From: Clostridiaceae bacterium
GTDB taxonomy: Bacteria; Bacillota; Clostridia; Oscillospirales; Acutalibacteraceae
Direction of reading: 5' to 3'
Assembly: GCA_016295355.1 (NCBI GenBank)
Contig: JAEDLK010000006.1
Location: 1-64,000, forward strand
Length of the DNA: 64,000 nt
Shown here: piece after piece, positions 25,716-34,059 of the stretch
How positions within the stretch are numbered: the stretch's first letter is position 1
Layout: each line of letters starts with the position of its first letter
Notes under the pieces: generated by a model
Database searches by the model: none
Told to the model about the DNA's origin: nothing
What the model saw: only the letters and a program-made list of their open reading frames with translations
Position numbers and translations under genes: made by a program

Positions 25716-26402
25716 ATGAAAACTGTAAACAATCTTTGCCGAATTTTGGCAGTCGTTTGCGCTTTGGCTACATTGGTGATGTTTTGCTTCACCTTTGCCG
25801 AGTTCAAAACGCTTGACGGCTCGTTTGAGGCCAGCGGTTTGCAATTAAGCTTTGCCGCCGAGGTAAGAGAAGGGCAGAAAATTGCTCGAAGTGCCGATTT
25901 GTTTTTCTGCTTTTGGCTTGCCGTCCTAACGGTGGCGCTCGGCGTGATTTCCTTCTTTGCCAAGTCCAAGGGGTTAAAGTACTGGTTTGCCGGTATCAGC
26001 CTTGGTACGGCCATTTATATGTTGGTTATTACGCTTAGCAATCCGTGGAAATTTGTCGATTCGAGACCGTTTACTGCGGTGACGGAGTCCATTTCCTATG
26101 GGCCGTTTGTGGCATTTGCCACAATCGCATTGTTCTTATCAGCCGCTTTTGCCATCGTTTATATGTTTGTAAGCGATTATTTGGAGGTTGTCGCGTCCAA
26201 GGGTGAAAAGAAGGTTCTGATTAAGAGAGTCATTCAGTTCTTAAAGGATTATAAGAGCGAAACAAAGAAAATTGTTTGGCCCGGTCCGAGGGATGTTGTC
26301 AAGAATACCTTGATCGTTCTGCTCATGTGCCTGATTATCGGCGTGATTATCTGGTTGGTTGACTGGGGTCTCGGTTCTTTGCTGAATGTCATCTGGGGCT
26401 AA
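25716..26402 (+). CDS. secE: SecE translocase subunit with extra membrane domain
   Basis: A 228-residue protein whose last 60 residues (about 168-228) are a normal Gram-positive SecE: the amphipathic FLKDYKSETKKIVWPGPRDVVKNT segment followed by one membrane helix. SecE clamps SecY in the Sec translocon. Typical SecE of this type has only 60-70 residues. The N-terminal 165 residues add four predicted membrane helices (about 8-28, 62-82, 88-108, 130-152) with no family I recognise. The reading frame is continuous, ATG 25716 has AGGGG at 8 bases, and rpmG and nusG flank it in the usual order. The extension is real sequence; its function is unknown. Confidence 0.9.
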   Translation: MKTVNNLCRILAVVCALATLVMFCFTFAEFKTLDGSFEASGLQLSFAAEVREGQKIARSADLFFCFWLAVLTVALGVISFFAKSKGLKYWFAGISLGTAIYMLVITLSNPWKFVDSRPFTAVTESISYGPFVAFATIALFLSAAFAIVYMFVSDYLEVVASKGEKKVLIKRVIQFLKDYKSETKKIVWPGPRDVVKNTLIVLLMCLIIGVIIWLVDWGLGSLLNVIWG

Positions 26403-26424
26403 TGCCCGTTAAGGAGGAAACCTG

Positions 26425-26946
26425 ATGGCTGAAGAAGCAAGATGGTATGTTGTTCAGACAATGTCCGGCTATGAAAATAAGGTCGCCAGCGATCTTGCAA
26501 CCATGGTTGAAAACCGAAAGATGCAGGATTTGATTGTCGATATTAAGATTCCGACCGAAAAGGTAACGGAAATTAAGGACGATAAGACCCGTGAGGTCGA
26601 GCGCAAAATTTTCCCCGGATATGTCCTCATTAAAATGATTGTGACCAACGATTCTTGGTTTGTGGTGCGGAACATTCATGGCTGCACAGGTTTTGTGGGG
26701 CCGGAATCCAAACCCGTTCCGCTGACAGAGGATGAGGTGGCCGCCTTGGGCGTTGATAAGCACAGCGTTACCGTGGGCTACCAGGTTGGCGATCAGGTTA
26801 AGATCGTAAGCGGTCCTTTGAAGGATTTCGACGGCGTTGTCAAGGAAATTCATGTCGCAGAAAACAGCGTTAGCGTCGGAATTAACGCGTTCGGTCGGGA
26901 AACCTTAGCCGAATTTGAGTTGGATCAAATCGTTCTGGCCGATTAA
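26425..26946 (+). CDS. nusG: Transcription termination/antitermination factor NusG
   Basis: A 173-residue NusG: the N-terminal NGN domain (about 5-110; WYVVQTMSGYENKV, FPGYVLIKM, VRNIHGCTGFVG) binds RNA polymerase, and a C-terminal KOW domain (about 120-173; GDQVKIVSGPLKDFDGVVKEI) contacts Rho or ribosomal protein S10. ATG 26425 follows AAGGAGG. Its place between secE and rplK is the standard bacterial order. Confidence 0.97.
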   Translation: MAEEARWYVVQTMSGYENKVASDLATMVENRKMQDLIVDIKIPTEKVTEIKDDKTREVERKIFPGYVLIKMIVTNDSWFVVRNIHGCTGFVGPESKPVPLTEDEVAALGVDKHSVTVGYQVGDQVKIVSGPLKDFDGVVKEIHVAENSVSVGINAFGRETLAEFELDQIVLAD

Positions 26947-27000
26947 AAACGGCTTTTGTCATTTGCGACGAATGCGTCGCCGCATCGGAAACGGTGCAAA

Positions 27001-27073
27001 CAGACGGGACGGCCCGTCTGCGTGGGAGGAATGTGTTCATTCCGCCGAGTGTCAAAATAACACTGTTAACCAC
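27001..27073 (+). promoter_or_regulatory. Leader hairpins before rplK, probable L1 site A
   Basis: A strong CAGACGGG/CCCGTCTG hairpin (27001-27020) is followed by GTGGGAGGAA (27022-27031), an inner GGAATG/CATTCC hairpin, a small GTGT/ACAC hairpin and TTAACCACATA, so that GTGG can pair with CCAC (27070-27073). The same sequence and fold recur before rplA (27529-27554). L1 is known to repress its operon by binding an mRNA mimic of its 23S site, so these are probably L1 sites. Confidence 0.5.
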
Positions 27074-27093
27074 ATATTTTGGAGGTGCACAAA

Positions 27094-27519
27094 ATGGCTC
27101 AAAAAATCATTGGCTATATTAAATTGCAGATCCCTGCCGGAAAGGCAACTCCGGCACCGCCTGTCGGCCCTGCTCTGGGTCAGCACGGCGTTAACATTAT
27201 GGCGTTTACCAAAGAATTCAACGAGCGCACAAAAAATGATATTGGTCTGGTCATTCCTGTTGTGATTACCGTTTATGCGGATCATTCCTTCAGCTTCATC
27301 ACCAAGACCCCTCCGGCGGCTGTTCTGATTAAGAAGGCCTGCGGTATTGAAACTGCGTCCGGTACGCCGAACAAGACTAAGGTCGCTAAGATCACTAAAG
27401 AACAGGTCCGTCAGATCGCCGAGACCAAGATGCCCGATTTGAATGCCGCCAGCCTTGATGCTGCTATCAGCATGATTGCCGGTACGGCACGCAGCATGGG
27501 CGTCGAAGTCGTCGACTGA
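27094..27519 (+). CDS. rplK: 50S ribosomal protein L11
   Basis: A 141-residue L11, the base of the GTPase-centre stalk that binds 23S rRNA and the L10-L12 complex. It opens with [33 protein letters not shown], the conserved N-terminal domain, and ends in the RNA-binding [12 protein letters not shown] 27094 has GGAGG upstream; an earlier in-frame start at 27079 falls before the Shine-Dalgarno and is rejected. Confidence 0.98.
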   Translation: MAQKIIGYIKLQIPAGKATPAPPVGPALGQHGVNIMAFTKEFNERTKNDIGLVIPVVITVYADHSFSFITKTPPAAVLIKKACGIETASGTPNKTKVAKITKEQVRQIAETKMPDLNAASLDAAISMIAGTARSMGVEVVD

Positions 27520-27528
27520 TTCTCTCCT

Positions 27529-27554
27529 GTGGGAGGAAAATTCCGATTAACCAC
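27529..27554 (+). promoter_or_regulatory. Probable L1 site B between rplK and rplA
   Basis: GTGGGAGGAA, a GGAAAATTCC hairpin and TTAACCACATA: the outer GTGG pairs with CCAC (27551-27554). It repeats the element before rplK without the inserted small hairpin and sits just upstream of the rplA ribosome site. Confidence 0.5.
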
Positions 27555-27574
27555 ATACTTGGGAGGTATTGAAA

Positions 27575-28270
27575 GTGAAACACGGAAAAAAGTATAATGA
27601 AAGCGCAAAGCTGATCGAACCCGGTAAGCTTTACGATGCAGAAGAAGCAGTGGCTACTGTTGTTAAGACCGCTACTGCGAAGTTTGATGAAACGGTTGAA
27701 ATCCACATTCGCTTGGGTGTTGACTCCCGTCACGCCGATCAGCAGGTTCGTGGTGCTGTTGTTCTGCCCAACGGAACCGGTAAGACCGTTCGCATTTTGG
27801 TGTTGGCTAAAGGTGACAAGGCCGATGCCGCTAAAGAGGCCGGTGCCGATTATGTCGGTGCTGAAGACATGGTTGCAAAGATCCAGAATGAAAACTGGAT
27901 GGAATTTGATGTTGTGATTGCTTCTCCGGACATGATGGGTCTGGTAGGTCGTTTGGGTAAGGTGCTCGGTCCGCGTGGCTTGATGCCTTCACCGAAGGCC
28001 GGTACCGTTACCCCGGATGTTGCTAAGGCTGTGACCGAGGCAAAGGCCGGTAAGATTGAGTACCGCTTGGACAAGACAAACATCATTCACTGCCCGATCG
28101 GCAAGGCTTCGTTCGGCGCTGAAAAGTTGCAGGAAAACTTTAACACTCTGATGGAAGCTGTTATCAAGGCAAAGCCGGAAGCAACCAAGGGTCAGTACAT
28201 TCGTTCCTGCGTGTTGGCCACCACCATGGGCCCGGGCATTAAACTGAATGTTGCCAAGTTCGGTAACTGA
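27575..28270 (+). CDS. rplA: 50S ribosomal protein L1
   Basis: A 231-residue L1, which forms the mobile L1 stalk at the ribosomal E site and commonly represses its own operon. Conserved parts are [10 protein letters not shown] at the start, the PNGTGK loop, and [17 protein letters not shown] 27575 has GGAGG 8 bases upstream, whereas the TTG at 27569 is too close to that site. Confidence 0.97.
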   Translation: MKHGKKYNESAKLIEPGKLYDAEEAVATVVKTATAKFDETVEIHIRLGVDSRHADQQVRGAVVLPNGTGKTVRILVLAKGDKADAAKEAGADYVGAEDMVAKIQNENWMEFDVVIASPDMMGLVGRLGKVLGPRGLMPSPKAGTVTPDVAKAVTEAKAGKIEYRLDKTNIIHCPIGKASFGAEKLQENFNTLMEAVIKAKPEATKGQYIRSCVLATTMGPGIKLNVAKFGN

Positions 28271-28300
28271 TTCTTTTCTTTTAGAGAAAAAAATCAGCAC

Positions 28301-28329
28301 TTGACAAACACACTCTTTTGGTGTAATAT
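28301..28329 (+). promoter_or_regulatory. Promoter of the rplJ-rplL operon
   Basis: TTGACA (28301-28306), 17 bases, TAATAT (28324-28329). Confidence 0.75.
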
Positions 28330-28334
28330 ATCTT

Positions 28335-28465
28335 TGTTGTATTACTTGAGACAGTAGGTTCCCGTCGGGGAGTAAGCTCAGTCGCCTGCCGAGGTATGCA
28401 AAACATAACAATTGTCATGTTTTTGCCTGTCCTTTTGTCTCAAGGGACAGGCAATTTTCTTTTTG
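28335..28465 (+). promoter_or_regulatory. L10 leader with attenuator
   Basis: The leader contains the GAGACAGTAGGTTCCC and CCTGCCGAGG segments characteristic of the Firmicutes L10 leader RNA, which binds L10(L12)4. It ends in a terminator-like hairpin, GCCTGTCC/GGGACAGGC (28425-28452), followed by a T-rich run. Part of the GAGACA region can pair with the TTGTCTC loop of that hairpin, which fits attenuation. The L10 leader family is established; the switching details are inferred. Confidence 0.85.
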
Positions 28466-28481
28466 TTTGGAGGTGAACATT

Positions 28482-28991
28482 TTGCCAAACGCAAAAGTTT
28501 TGGAGGAAAAGAAGGCAGTCGTTGCCGCTTTGACCGAAAAGTTGCAGAATTCTGTTGCCGGCGTTGTGGTTGACTATACCGGCACATCCGTGGCTGACGA
28601 TACCGTTCTGCGTAAGGAACTTCGCGAAGCCGGCGTTGAGTATTCAGTTGTTAAGAATACTTTGTTAACCCGTGCTATCGAGGGGACTGCCCTGGAAGGC
28701 ATGAAGGAAGCTTTGGAGGGAACAACCGCTCTGGCTGTTTCCAGAGAAGACTATGTAGCCGCTGCCCGTATTCTCGGTAAGTTTGCCGAAACACATGAAG
28801 CCTTCAAGATTAAGACCGGTTACCTGGACGGTGCCGTAATTGACCTTGATACCATCAATGCTCTTGCAAAGTTGCCCAGCCGCGAGGTTCTTCTCGCTAC
28901 GGTTCTCAGTGCCTTCCAGGCACCCATGGCCAGCTTTGCCCGCGCCGTGCAGGCCGTTGTTGATAAGAACGGCGAAGCTGCGGCTGAATAA
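28482..28991 (+). CDS. rplJ: 50S ribosomal protein L10
   Basis: A 169-residue L10, which carries L7/L12 dimers on the ribosomal stalk. It shows the conserved VVDYTGTSVADDTVLRKELR and YSVVKNTLLTRAIEGT segments. TTG 28482 is chosen because GGAGG (28469-28473) lies 8 bases upstream; no ATG fits, and the upstream in-frame TTG overlaps the ribosome site. Confidence 0.96.
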   Translation: MPNAKVLEEKKAVVAALTEKLQNSVAGVVVDYTGTSVADDTVLRKELREAGVEYSVVKNTLLTRAIEGTALEGMKEALEGTTALAVSREDYVAAARILGKFAETHEAFKIKTGYLDGAVIDLDTINALAKLPSREVLLATVLSAFQAPMASFARAVQAVVDKNGEAAAE

Positions 28992-29024
28992 TTAAAAATC
29001 ACATTATATTGGAGGAAAAAGAAA

Positions 29025-29402
29025 ATGGCATCTGAAAAGGTTACTGCTATTGTTGAAGAACTGAAAGTTCTGACTGTTTTGGAACTTTCTGAATTGGTTA
29101 AGGCCGTCGAGGAAGAATTCGGCGTGTCTGCCGCTGCCGCTGTTGCTGTGGCTGCTCCTGCTGCCGGTGGCGCTGCTGCTGCTGACGAGAAGACTGAATT
29201 TGATGTTGTGTTGACCGGTGCCGGCGCTAACAAGATTCAGGTCATCAAGACTGTTCGTGAGATTACCGGTTTGGGTCTGGCTGACGCTAAGGCTCTGGTT
29301 GACGGTGTTCCGAAGCCTGTTAAGGAAGGCGCTTCTAAGGAAGATGCTGAAGCTATCAAGGCTAAATTGGAAGAAGCCGGCGCTACTGTCGAGTTGAAGT
29401 AA
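29025..29402 (+). CDS. rplL: 50S ribosomal protein L7/L12
   Basis: A 125-residue L7/L12: an N-terminal dimerisation domain, an Ala/Gly-rich hinge (about 38-55) and the C-terminal factor-binding domain with [27 protein letters not shown]. It recruits translation GTPases. ATG 29025 follows GGAGG. Codon use is extremely biased, as expected for a top-expressed gene. Confidence 0.98.
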   Translation: MASEKVTAIVEELKVLTVLELSELVKAVEEEFGVSAAAAVAVAAPAAGGAAAADEKTEFDVVLTGAGANKIQVIKTVREITGLGLADAKALVDGVPKPVKEGASKEDAEAIKAKLEEAGATVELK

Positions 29403-29419
29403 TTCTTTTGATAAAAGCC

Positions 29420-29466
29420 AAACACCTGCTAAAGCAACGATTGTTGCATTAGCAGGTGTTTTTTTC
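29420..29466 (+). terminator. Terminator after rplL
   Basis: A 12-bp stem AACACCTGCTAA/TTAGCAGGTGTT (29421-29432, 29449-29460) followed by TTTTTTT. It ends the ribosomal protein block. Confidence 0.95.
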
Positions 29467-29517
29467 GTTTTGCAGAGGGTTTGTCTCATCAATAATTCAT
29501 ATTCCCGCCAAAAGGCT

Positions 29518-30000
29518 TTATGAGCGTTGTCCGTTTCGCTTGATCAGGCCATCTCGCTCAAAAATATCCTGCAGTCCGATGTCGGATGCACTTTTCGGGT
29601 TAGAAAAGGCGATTTGGGTTTGCGTATGGCCGTATTGTTGTAATTCGTTGATAAAGATGTCCAGCGCCTCGGTCGACGGAAAGGCAACCTTTAGCAGTTG
29701 TGAAAAACGGCCGGTGATGCAATAGCACTCCATCACATTGGGGTTCTGTTGAATGGCCGGATAAAAGGTCGGCTTTTGTTCGGGGCTTAAATCCAGGCTG
29801 ATAAAGGCCACCACGGGGAAGCCTGCACCCTTCAAATCTACACGCAGATGATAGCCCTCGATGTAGCCGGACTTCTCCAACTTTTCCAATCGGGCGGCCG
29901 TGGCCGGGGAGGATAAATAAACACGGTTGGCCAATTCCTTTAAGGGCATACGGGCGTTCTTTTGCAAAAGGGTGATTAACTTCAAATCAATAGCATCCAT
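29518..30000 (-). CDS. Lrp/AsnC family transcriptional regulator
   Basis: A 160-residue regulator with an N-terminal helix-turn-helix (residues 1-60; MDAIDLKLITLLQKNARMPLKELA...LSSPATAARLEKLE) and a C-terminal RAM ligand-binding domain. Members sense amino acids and control transport or metabolism genes. ATG 30000 has GAGG at 8 bases. It is transcribed alone with no obvious target next to it. Confidence 0.9.
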   Translation of the reverse strand: MDAIDLKLITLLQKNARMPLKELANRVYLSSPATAARLEKLEKSGYIEGYHLRVDLKGAGFPVVAFISLDLSPEQKPTFYPAIQQNPNVMECYCITGRFSQLLKVAFPSTEALDIFINELQQYGHTQTQIAFSNPKSASDIGLQDIFERDGLIKRNGQRS

Positions 30001-30140
30001 GCCGTCCACCTCAAAACCGATTGCCAAGCAATCCTTTCTGTGGATAGTATAGCATGAAACCTAATTTTCGTCAATGAAAGAAGTTATTCGTCTATGATGA
30101 TTAAGCAAAAATCGTATTTTTCGGAAGAAAAAAATGAAAA

Positions 30141-30845
30141 CTATTGAAAAATATCATTATCGGGACCGCATTGATTTTCACCGAAGAAAGCGCTGGTACC
30201 GTCAGCCGCCGCCAAACCCAGTAGCACCGATCTGTGTGAAGCAAACCCGTTTTCCTTCAGCTTGGCAAGCAACCAACGCTCATCCTTGCCGATGGCACGT
30301 AGGTTGTCCGACAGCACGCGTCCGTCGGTAATCACCGTGACGGGAACGACGGACGGGCTGACCGGCAAGGATAAATCGGTTGGATTAACCGGTCGTGTTG
30401 CGGCTGTGGGCAAAAAGCTGATCTTGCCGCTCGGTTCCATCACAGCCAGGCTGATTTCCCGTAAATCAAAGTATCCGGCCGTACGGCATTGCATGAGAAA
30501 TTCGCTCATATCCAAACGGGCGACAGATAGATTCCTGCGATAGATTTTCCCGTTCCTGTATAACACTTTGCTTTTGCCGAAAATGACCCGTCTGATTTTC
30601 AGACAGCGGGAGCAAAGCAACGAGAACAGACAAGTGACCAATCCAAAGACAATCATAGCAGTTAACGGTTTGAGCGGTTCTTCAATTTCGGTTGCCAGTT
30701 CGGCTGCAATAGAGCCGATGGAAATACCGTTGATATAATCGAACATGGTCAGTTGTGATACTTGCTTGTTGCCTGACAGCTTGGTCAGTAAGAATAAAAC
30801 GGTTAACGATAAAAAAGAGGTTAGGACAACTTGAATAATTGACAT
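30141..30845 (-). CDS. DUF421 (YetF-like) membrane protein
   Basis: A 234-residue protein with two or three N-terminal membrane helices (about 3-22, 58-78) and a conserved cytoplasmic domain with KPLTAMIVFGLVTCLF, VLYRNGKI and the YFDLREISLAVMEPSGKISFLP segment. DUF421/YetF proteins are widespread in spore formers and of unknown role; some affect germination or stress. The N-terminal MFDYINGISIGSIAAE is family-typical. ATG 30845 starts inside the end of the terminator described next. Confidence 0.9.
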   Translation of the reverse strand: MSIIQVVLTSFLSLTVLFLLTKLSGNKQVSQLTMFDYINGISIGSIAAELATEIEEPLKPLTAMIVFGLVTCLFSLLCSRCLKIRRVIFGKSKVLYRNGKIYRRNLSVARLDMSEFLMQCRTAGYFDLREISLAVMEPSGKISFLPTAATRPVNPTDLSLPVSPSVVPVTVITDGRVLSDNLRAIGKDERWLLAKLKENGFASHRSVLLGLAAADGTSAFFGENQCGPDNDIFQ

Positions 30846-30880
30846 AAAAATACACCCCTGCTATTATGGGCAGGAGTGTG
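30846..30880 (-). terminator. Terminator after the DUF896 gene
   Basis: On the minus strand CACTCCTG and CAGGGGTG arms with one mismatch are followed by TATTTTT. It separates the recR/DUF896 operon from the DUF421 gene. Confidence 0.7.
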
Positions 30881-30893
30881 GGGCATTATGCAT

Positions 30894-31103
30894 TCAGCTT
30901 GTTTTCTTTTTGAGTTTTTCGCGTGTTCCGTCGGGCCGCAACAAAACGGTGTTATCAAGCTGTGCCTCTAAATTGGTGCGGTAAGCGTCAATATAGGCTT
31001 TGCGCAGGGCAGCTTGCTCGGCCTTTTCAGCTTCATTCAATCCCTGCGTTTTGCTTTTTTTGGCCAATTCATTGATGCGCCGGATCATATCATCGGTAAT
31101 CAA
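30894..31103 (-). CDS. DUF896 (YnzC-like) small protein
   Basis: A 69-residue protein of the DUF896 family (B. subtilis YnzC), a two-helix hairpin with [32 protein letters not shown]. The family is linked to the SOS operon in Bacillus but its role is unknown. Its start overlaps the recR stop by 4 bases (31100-31103), so it is translationally coupled to recR and belongs to the dnaX-ybaB-recR operon. Confidence 0.92.
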   Translation of the reverse strand: MITDDMIRRINELAKKSKTQGLNEAEKAEQAALRKAYIDAYRTNLEAQLDNTVLLRPDGTREKLKKKTS

Positions 31104-31699
31104 ATCTCATTTCTCCCCTCAAGCGCACACAGCAGTGTTTTTTCATCGGCATACTCTAAATCGCCACCCACCGGAATACCGTAAGCCAGTCGCGTGGTGC
31201 GAATACCCAACGGCTTGACCAGCCGGCTAATGTGACTGGCGGTTGCTTCGCCCTCCACAGTTAGATTGGTGGCCAGAATAATTTCTTTGACAGCAGGATC
31301 GCTCAAACGAGCCATCAGCTCTCGGATTTTTAGCTGCTCCGGACCGATGCCGTCCAACGGAGAAAGGGCACCGTGCAATACATGATAAAGACCCTTGTAC
31401 TCTCTTGTGCGCTCAAAGGCCATCACATCTCTCGGTTCCTCCACCACGCAGATAGTGCTTTTGTCCCGGGTCGAATCACTGCAAATAGAGCAGATCGGCC
31501 TATCGGTCAGGGATTGACACACACTGCAAAAATGAATTTTTTCCTTGGCACCCACCAGTGCATCAGCAAAGGCCTTGGATCGCTCGGCCGGCTGTGACAG
31601 CATATAAAAGGCCAGTCGCTGTGCCGTTTTTCGGCCGATGCCCGGGAGCTTTTCAAACTGATTGATCAGTTCGTTCAGCGGAACAATGTTGTATGCCAT
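31100..31699 (-). CDS. recR: Recombination mediator RecR
   Basis: A 199-residue RecR, which with RecO and RecF loads RecA on gapped DNA. It has the N-terminal helix-hairpin-helix [15 protein letters not shown], a C4 zinc site (CSVCQSL...CSIC) and a Toprim domain ([14 protein letters not shown]). ATG 31699 lies one base after the ybaB stop; a longer frame start at 31729 is inside ybaB and rejected. Gene order dnaX-ybaB-recR is conserved. Confidence 0.97.
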   Translation of the reverse strand: MAYNIVPLNELINQFEKLPGIGRKTAQRLAFYMLSQPAERSKAFADALVGAKEKIHFCSVCQSLTDRPICSICSDSTRDKSTICVVEEPRDVMAFERTREYKGLYHVLHGALSPLDGIGPEQLKIRELMARLSDPAVKEIILATNLTVEGEATASHISRLVKPLGIRTTRLAYGIPVGGDLEYADEKTLLCALEGRNEI

Positions 31700-31700
31700 A

Positions 31701-32042
31701 TCAGAACATCCCAGGCAGATTGAGACCACCGGTCAAGGCACTCATCTGCTCGCTGGCGTCCGAAGAGGCCTTCTCAATGGCTTCATTAACGGCAACGGTG
31801 ATTAGATCTTCAACCATTTCGGCATCGTCGGCCGAGAGAATGTCGGGGTCAATGGTTAGCTTTTTGATTTTGTGACTGCCATCAACCGTGACGTTGACCA
31901 CACCACCGCCGGATACTGCCGTGTATTCTTTAACCGCCAGTTCGTCCTGCAAAACAGCCATGTCTTCTTGCATTTTCTGAGCCTGCTTGAGCATACTGTT
32001 CATGTTGCCGCCGCCCTGAGCGCCGGGAATTCTTACCTTCAT
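31701..32042 (-). CDS. YbaB/EbfC nucleoid-associated protein
   Basis: A 113-residue YbaB/EbfC family DNA-binding protein, including [19 protein letters not shown] and [16 protein letters not shown]. It binds DNA as a homodimer. ATG 32042 has GGAGG at 8 bases, which is encoded in the last codons of dnaX. It is the middle gene of the dnaX-ybaB-recR unit. Confidence 0.95.
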   Translation of the reverse strand: MKVRIPGAQGGGNMNSMLKQAQKMQEDMAVLQDELAVKEYTAVSGGGVVNVTVDGSHKIKKLTIDPDILSADDAEMVEDLITVAVNEAIEKASSDASEQMSALTGGLNLPGMF

Positions 32043-32043
32043 A

Positions 32044-33726
32044 TTAATTACCTCCACCGTTTATATTACCCAGCCGTTCGGCCAGTGCATTCAGCGGATC
32101 ATCCGCTGTTTCTTTGACGGGCTGTTGTTTATACGGGCCAAGACGATAGGAACGATGCAAAACATCCTCCACAGCCTTTTTGATGCCATCCCGCATGGTC
32201 GCATTGGAATTGATCATGTCCCGAAATAGGGGATTTGGGGCATCAATCAATAAATAGTTACCTTGAATATAGGCGGTTGAACCGTCCAAAAAGCCGTTGG
32301 CCATGGGACAGATGGTGCGAATGCGACCGATGATGCTCGGCCAACGCCCTAACTTGCCATCCGGCAACGGAGGATCGTCCTCATCTTTACCGGCCTCGGC
32401 GCTCGACTGACTTTGTGTCGGTTGGTGGGACTGTGTGACGGGTGTTGCATAGTCCGACGGTTTTGACGGCATGGCGCTGCCGTCAGTTGTCTCCATTGGC
32501 GGGACATCAGCTATGGCAGGGGAAGGCACTTGCTCTTTGACGGGGGCGGTGTCATAGCTTGGAGCCTGCGTCATTGTTGCGCCGGTAGCCAAGGCTTTTT
32601 CCAAGCGCTCAATACGGGTGGTTAGATTTTCAAGACTGTCAATTGTTTTGCGGGAACACAGGCGAATCAGCACAGTTTCGAGCTGCAGGCGTCTATCTCC
32701 CATTTGCAGACCGGGTAAAGCCGACTGTAAAGTTCTTAAAATTTCCATAATATCTGCCAGTGTGAAGAGAGGAGCCTGCTTTTCAAACGAGGCTAAATCA
32801 TCGGTACTGCACACAAGCGGCCGCTTACCGGTGCGAATGGTTTTTACAATCATTAAATCACGGAAATGACCGGTTAGTTCATTGAACAATCGAAGCATAT
32901 CCACGCCCGAAGCATATAACCGATCCAAAAGTGTCAGTGCCCCGGGGGCATCCTGTTTAGCCAAACAGTCGGCCAGAGAAAACAGCGGCTCTCTGCCCGG
33001 CATACCGCAGGCGGTAATAACATCCTTTTCCGTAATATCTCGACTGATCGACAGACACAAATCCAGCAAGGATAAGGCATCACGCATACCGCCGTCGGCG
33101 GCCGCCGCAATCAGTCCGGCGGCATCCTCTGTCAGGGTGAAATCTTCTTTCTTTGCAATATCAAATAAGCGACTGCAAATGTCTTCGCTATCAATGCGAT
33201 GAAAGTCAAACCGCTGACAACGCGATAGAATGGTGGCCGGTAGCTTATGCACTTCTGTGGTGGCCAAGATGAAAATGACATGAGCCGGTGGCTCCTCAAG
33301 TGTTTTTAACAAAGCGTTAAAAGCCGGACCGCTGAGCATATGCACCTCGTCAATGATATACACACGGTAAGCGGAATCAGCCGGCAAAAAGTTTACCTGG
33401 TCACGCAAGGCACGAATGTCATCTACGCCGTTGTTGGAGGCGGCATCGATTTCGGCAATGTCGGTACTTTCCCCGGCGGCTATCGCCCGACAGGATTCAC
33501 AAACACCGCAGGGATCCCCATCGATAGGGGAAAGGCAGTTGACAGCCTTGGCTAAAATTTTGGCACAGCTTGTCTTGCCGGTTCCTCTGGTGCCGGTAAA
33601 CAGATACGCATGGAAAATCTGACCGCAGGCCAGCTCGTTTTTCAGCGTTCGTGTGATATGCTCCTGTCCGACAACATCCGAAAAGGTGTCGGGCCTGTAT
33701 TTACGGTAAAGAGCCTGGTAGGCCAA
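32044..33726 (-). CDS. dnaX: DNA polymerase III subunit gamma/tau
   Basis: A 560-residue DnaX, the ATPase of the clamp loader. It has the P-loop GTRGTGKTS, the zinc cysteines in CLSPIDGDPCGVCESC, DEVHMLS and the sensor-1 ATTEVHKLP. The C-terminal third (about 390-460) is a low-complexity linker and the end binds the polymerase core. TTG 33726 follows GGGGGG at 6 bases and gives the family-typical AYQALYRKYRP; the ATG at 33840 lies inside the SRP RNA and is rejected. Confidence 0.96.
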   Translation of the reverse strand: MAYQALYRKYRPDTFSDVVGQEHITRTLKNELACGQIFHAYLFTGTRGTGKTSCAKILAKAVNCLSPIDGDPCGVCESCRAIAAGESTDIAEIDAASNNGVDDIRALRDQVNFLPADSAYRVYIIDEVHMLSGPAFNALLKTLEEPPAHVIFILATTEVHKLPATILSRCQRFDFHRIDSEDICSRLFDIAKKEDFTLTEDAAGLIAAAADGGMRDALSLLDLCLSISRDITEKDVITACGMPGREPLFSLADCLAKQDAPGALTLLDRLYASGVDMLRLFNELTGHFRDLMIVKTIRTGKRPLVCSTDDLASFEKQAPLFTLADIMEILRTLQSALPGLQMGDRRLQLETVLIRLCSRKTIDSLENLTTRIERLEKALATGATMTQAPSYDTAPVKEQVPSPAIADVPPMETTDGSAMPSKPSDYATPVTQSHQPTQSQSSAEAGKDEDDPPLPDGKLGRWPSIIGRIRTICPMANGFLDGSTAYIQGNYLLIDAPNPLFRDMINSNATMRDGIKKAVEDVLHRSYRLGPYKQQPVKETADDPLNALAERLGNINGGGN

Positions 33727-33749
33727 GATAATCCCCCCTGTGCCGGTCA

Positions 33750-33905
33750 TAAAAACTGTGCAATTCGGTGTACGAATGGACCGATTGACTGCGGCGCACG
33801 GGAAAAACCGCTTAATGCTGCTCGGTTCCCCGCCTGACATGGTTCACAGCTTCCCGTCGCACAGGACCCGCCCATTCGCACACCGAATTGCACAGCGTTC
33901 GGTAT
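33750..33905 (-). ncRNA. ffs: Signal recognition particle RNA
   Basis: On the minus strand a 24-base helix 5 arm (33895-33872) is complementary to 33779-33756, enclosing the domain IV core with CATGTCAGG, GGGGAACC and GAGCAG, which match the universal SRP RNA signature GUCAGG...GGAA...AGCAG. A TTTTT run ends it at 33755-33751. The length of roughly 145 nt is longer than E. coli 4.5S and shorter than the 270-nt Bacillus form, so an Alu domain is absent. It lies just upstream of dnaX, the usual Firmicutes position. It pairs with Ffh to target secretory and membrane proteins. Confidence 0.88.
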
Positions 33906-33912
33906 TATCTTT

Positions 33913-33941
33913 ATTATACTTGATAACAGTGTAATTTACAA
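33913..33941 (-). promoter_or_regulatory. Promoter of SRP RNA
   Basis: On the minus strand TTGTAA (33941-33936), 17 bases, TATAAT (33918-33913), about 15 bases before the helix. Confidence 0.65.
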
Positions 33942-34059
33942 GATAATTCTTGTCGGTTTTATAAATAAATTCCGAAAATCTTGCAAAAAGGTTGAAGAAA
34001 AGCCGCTTATTTGGTATAATAGTCATAACAATGCTATGTTTCTGCTTTTTTGGCAGTAA

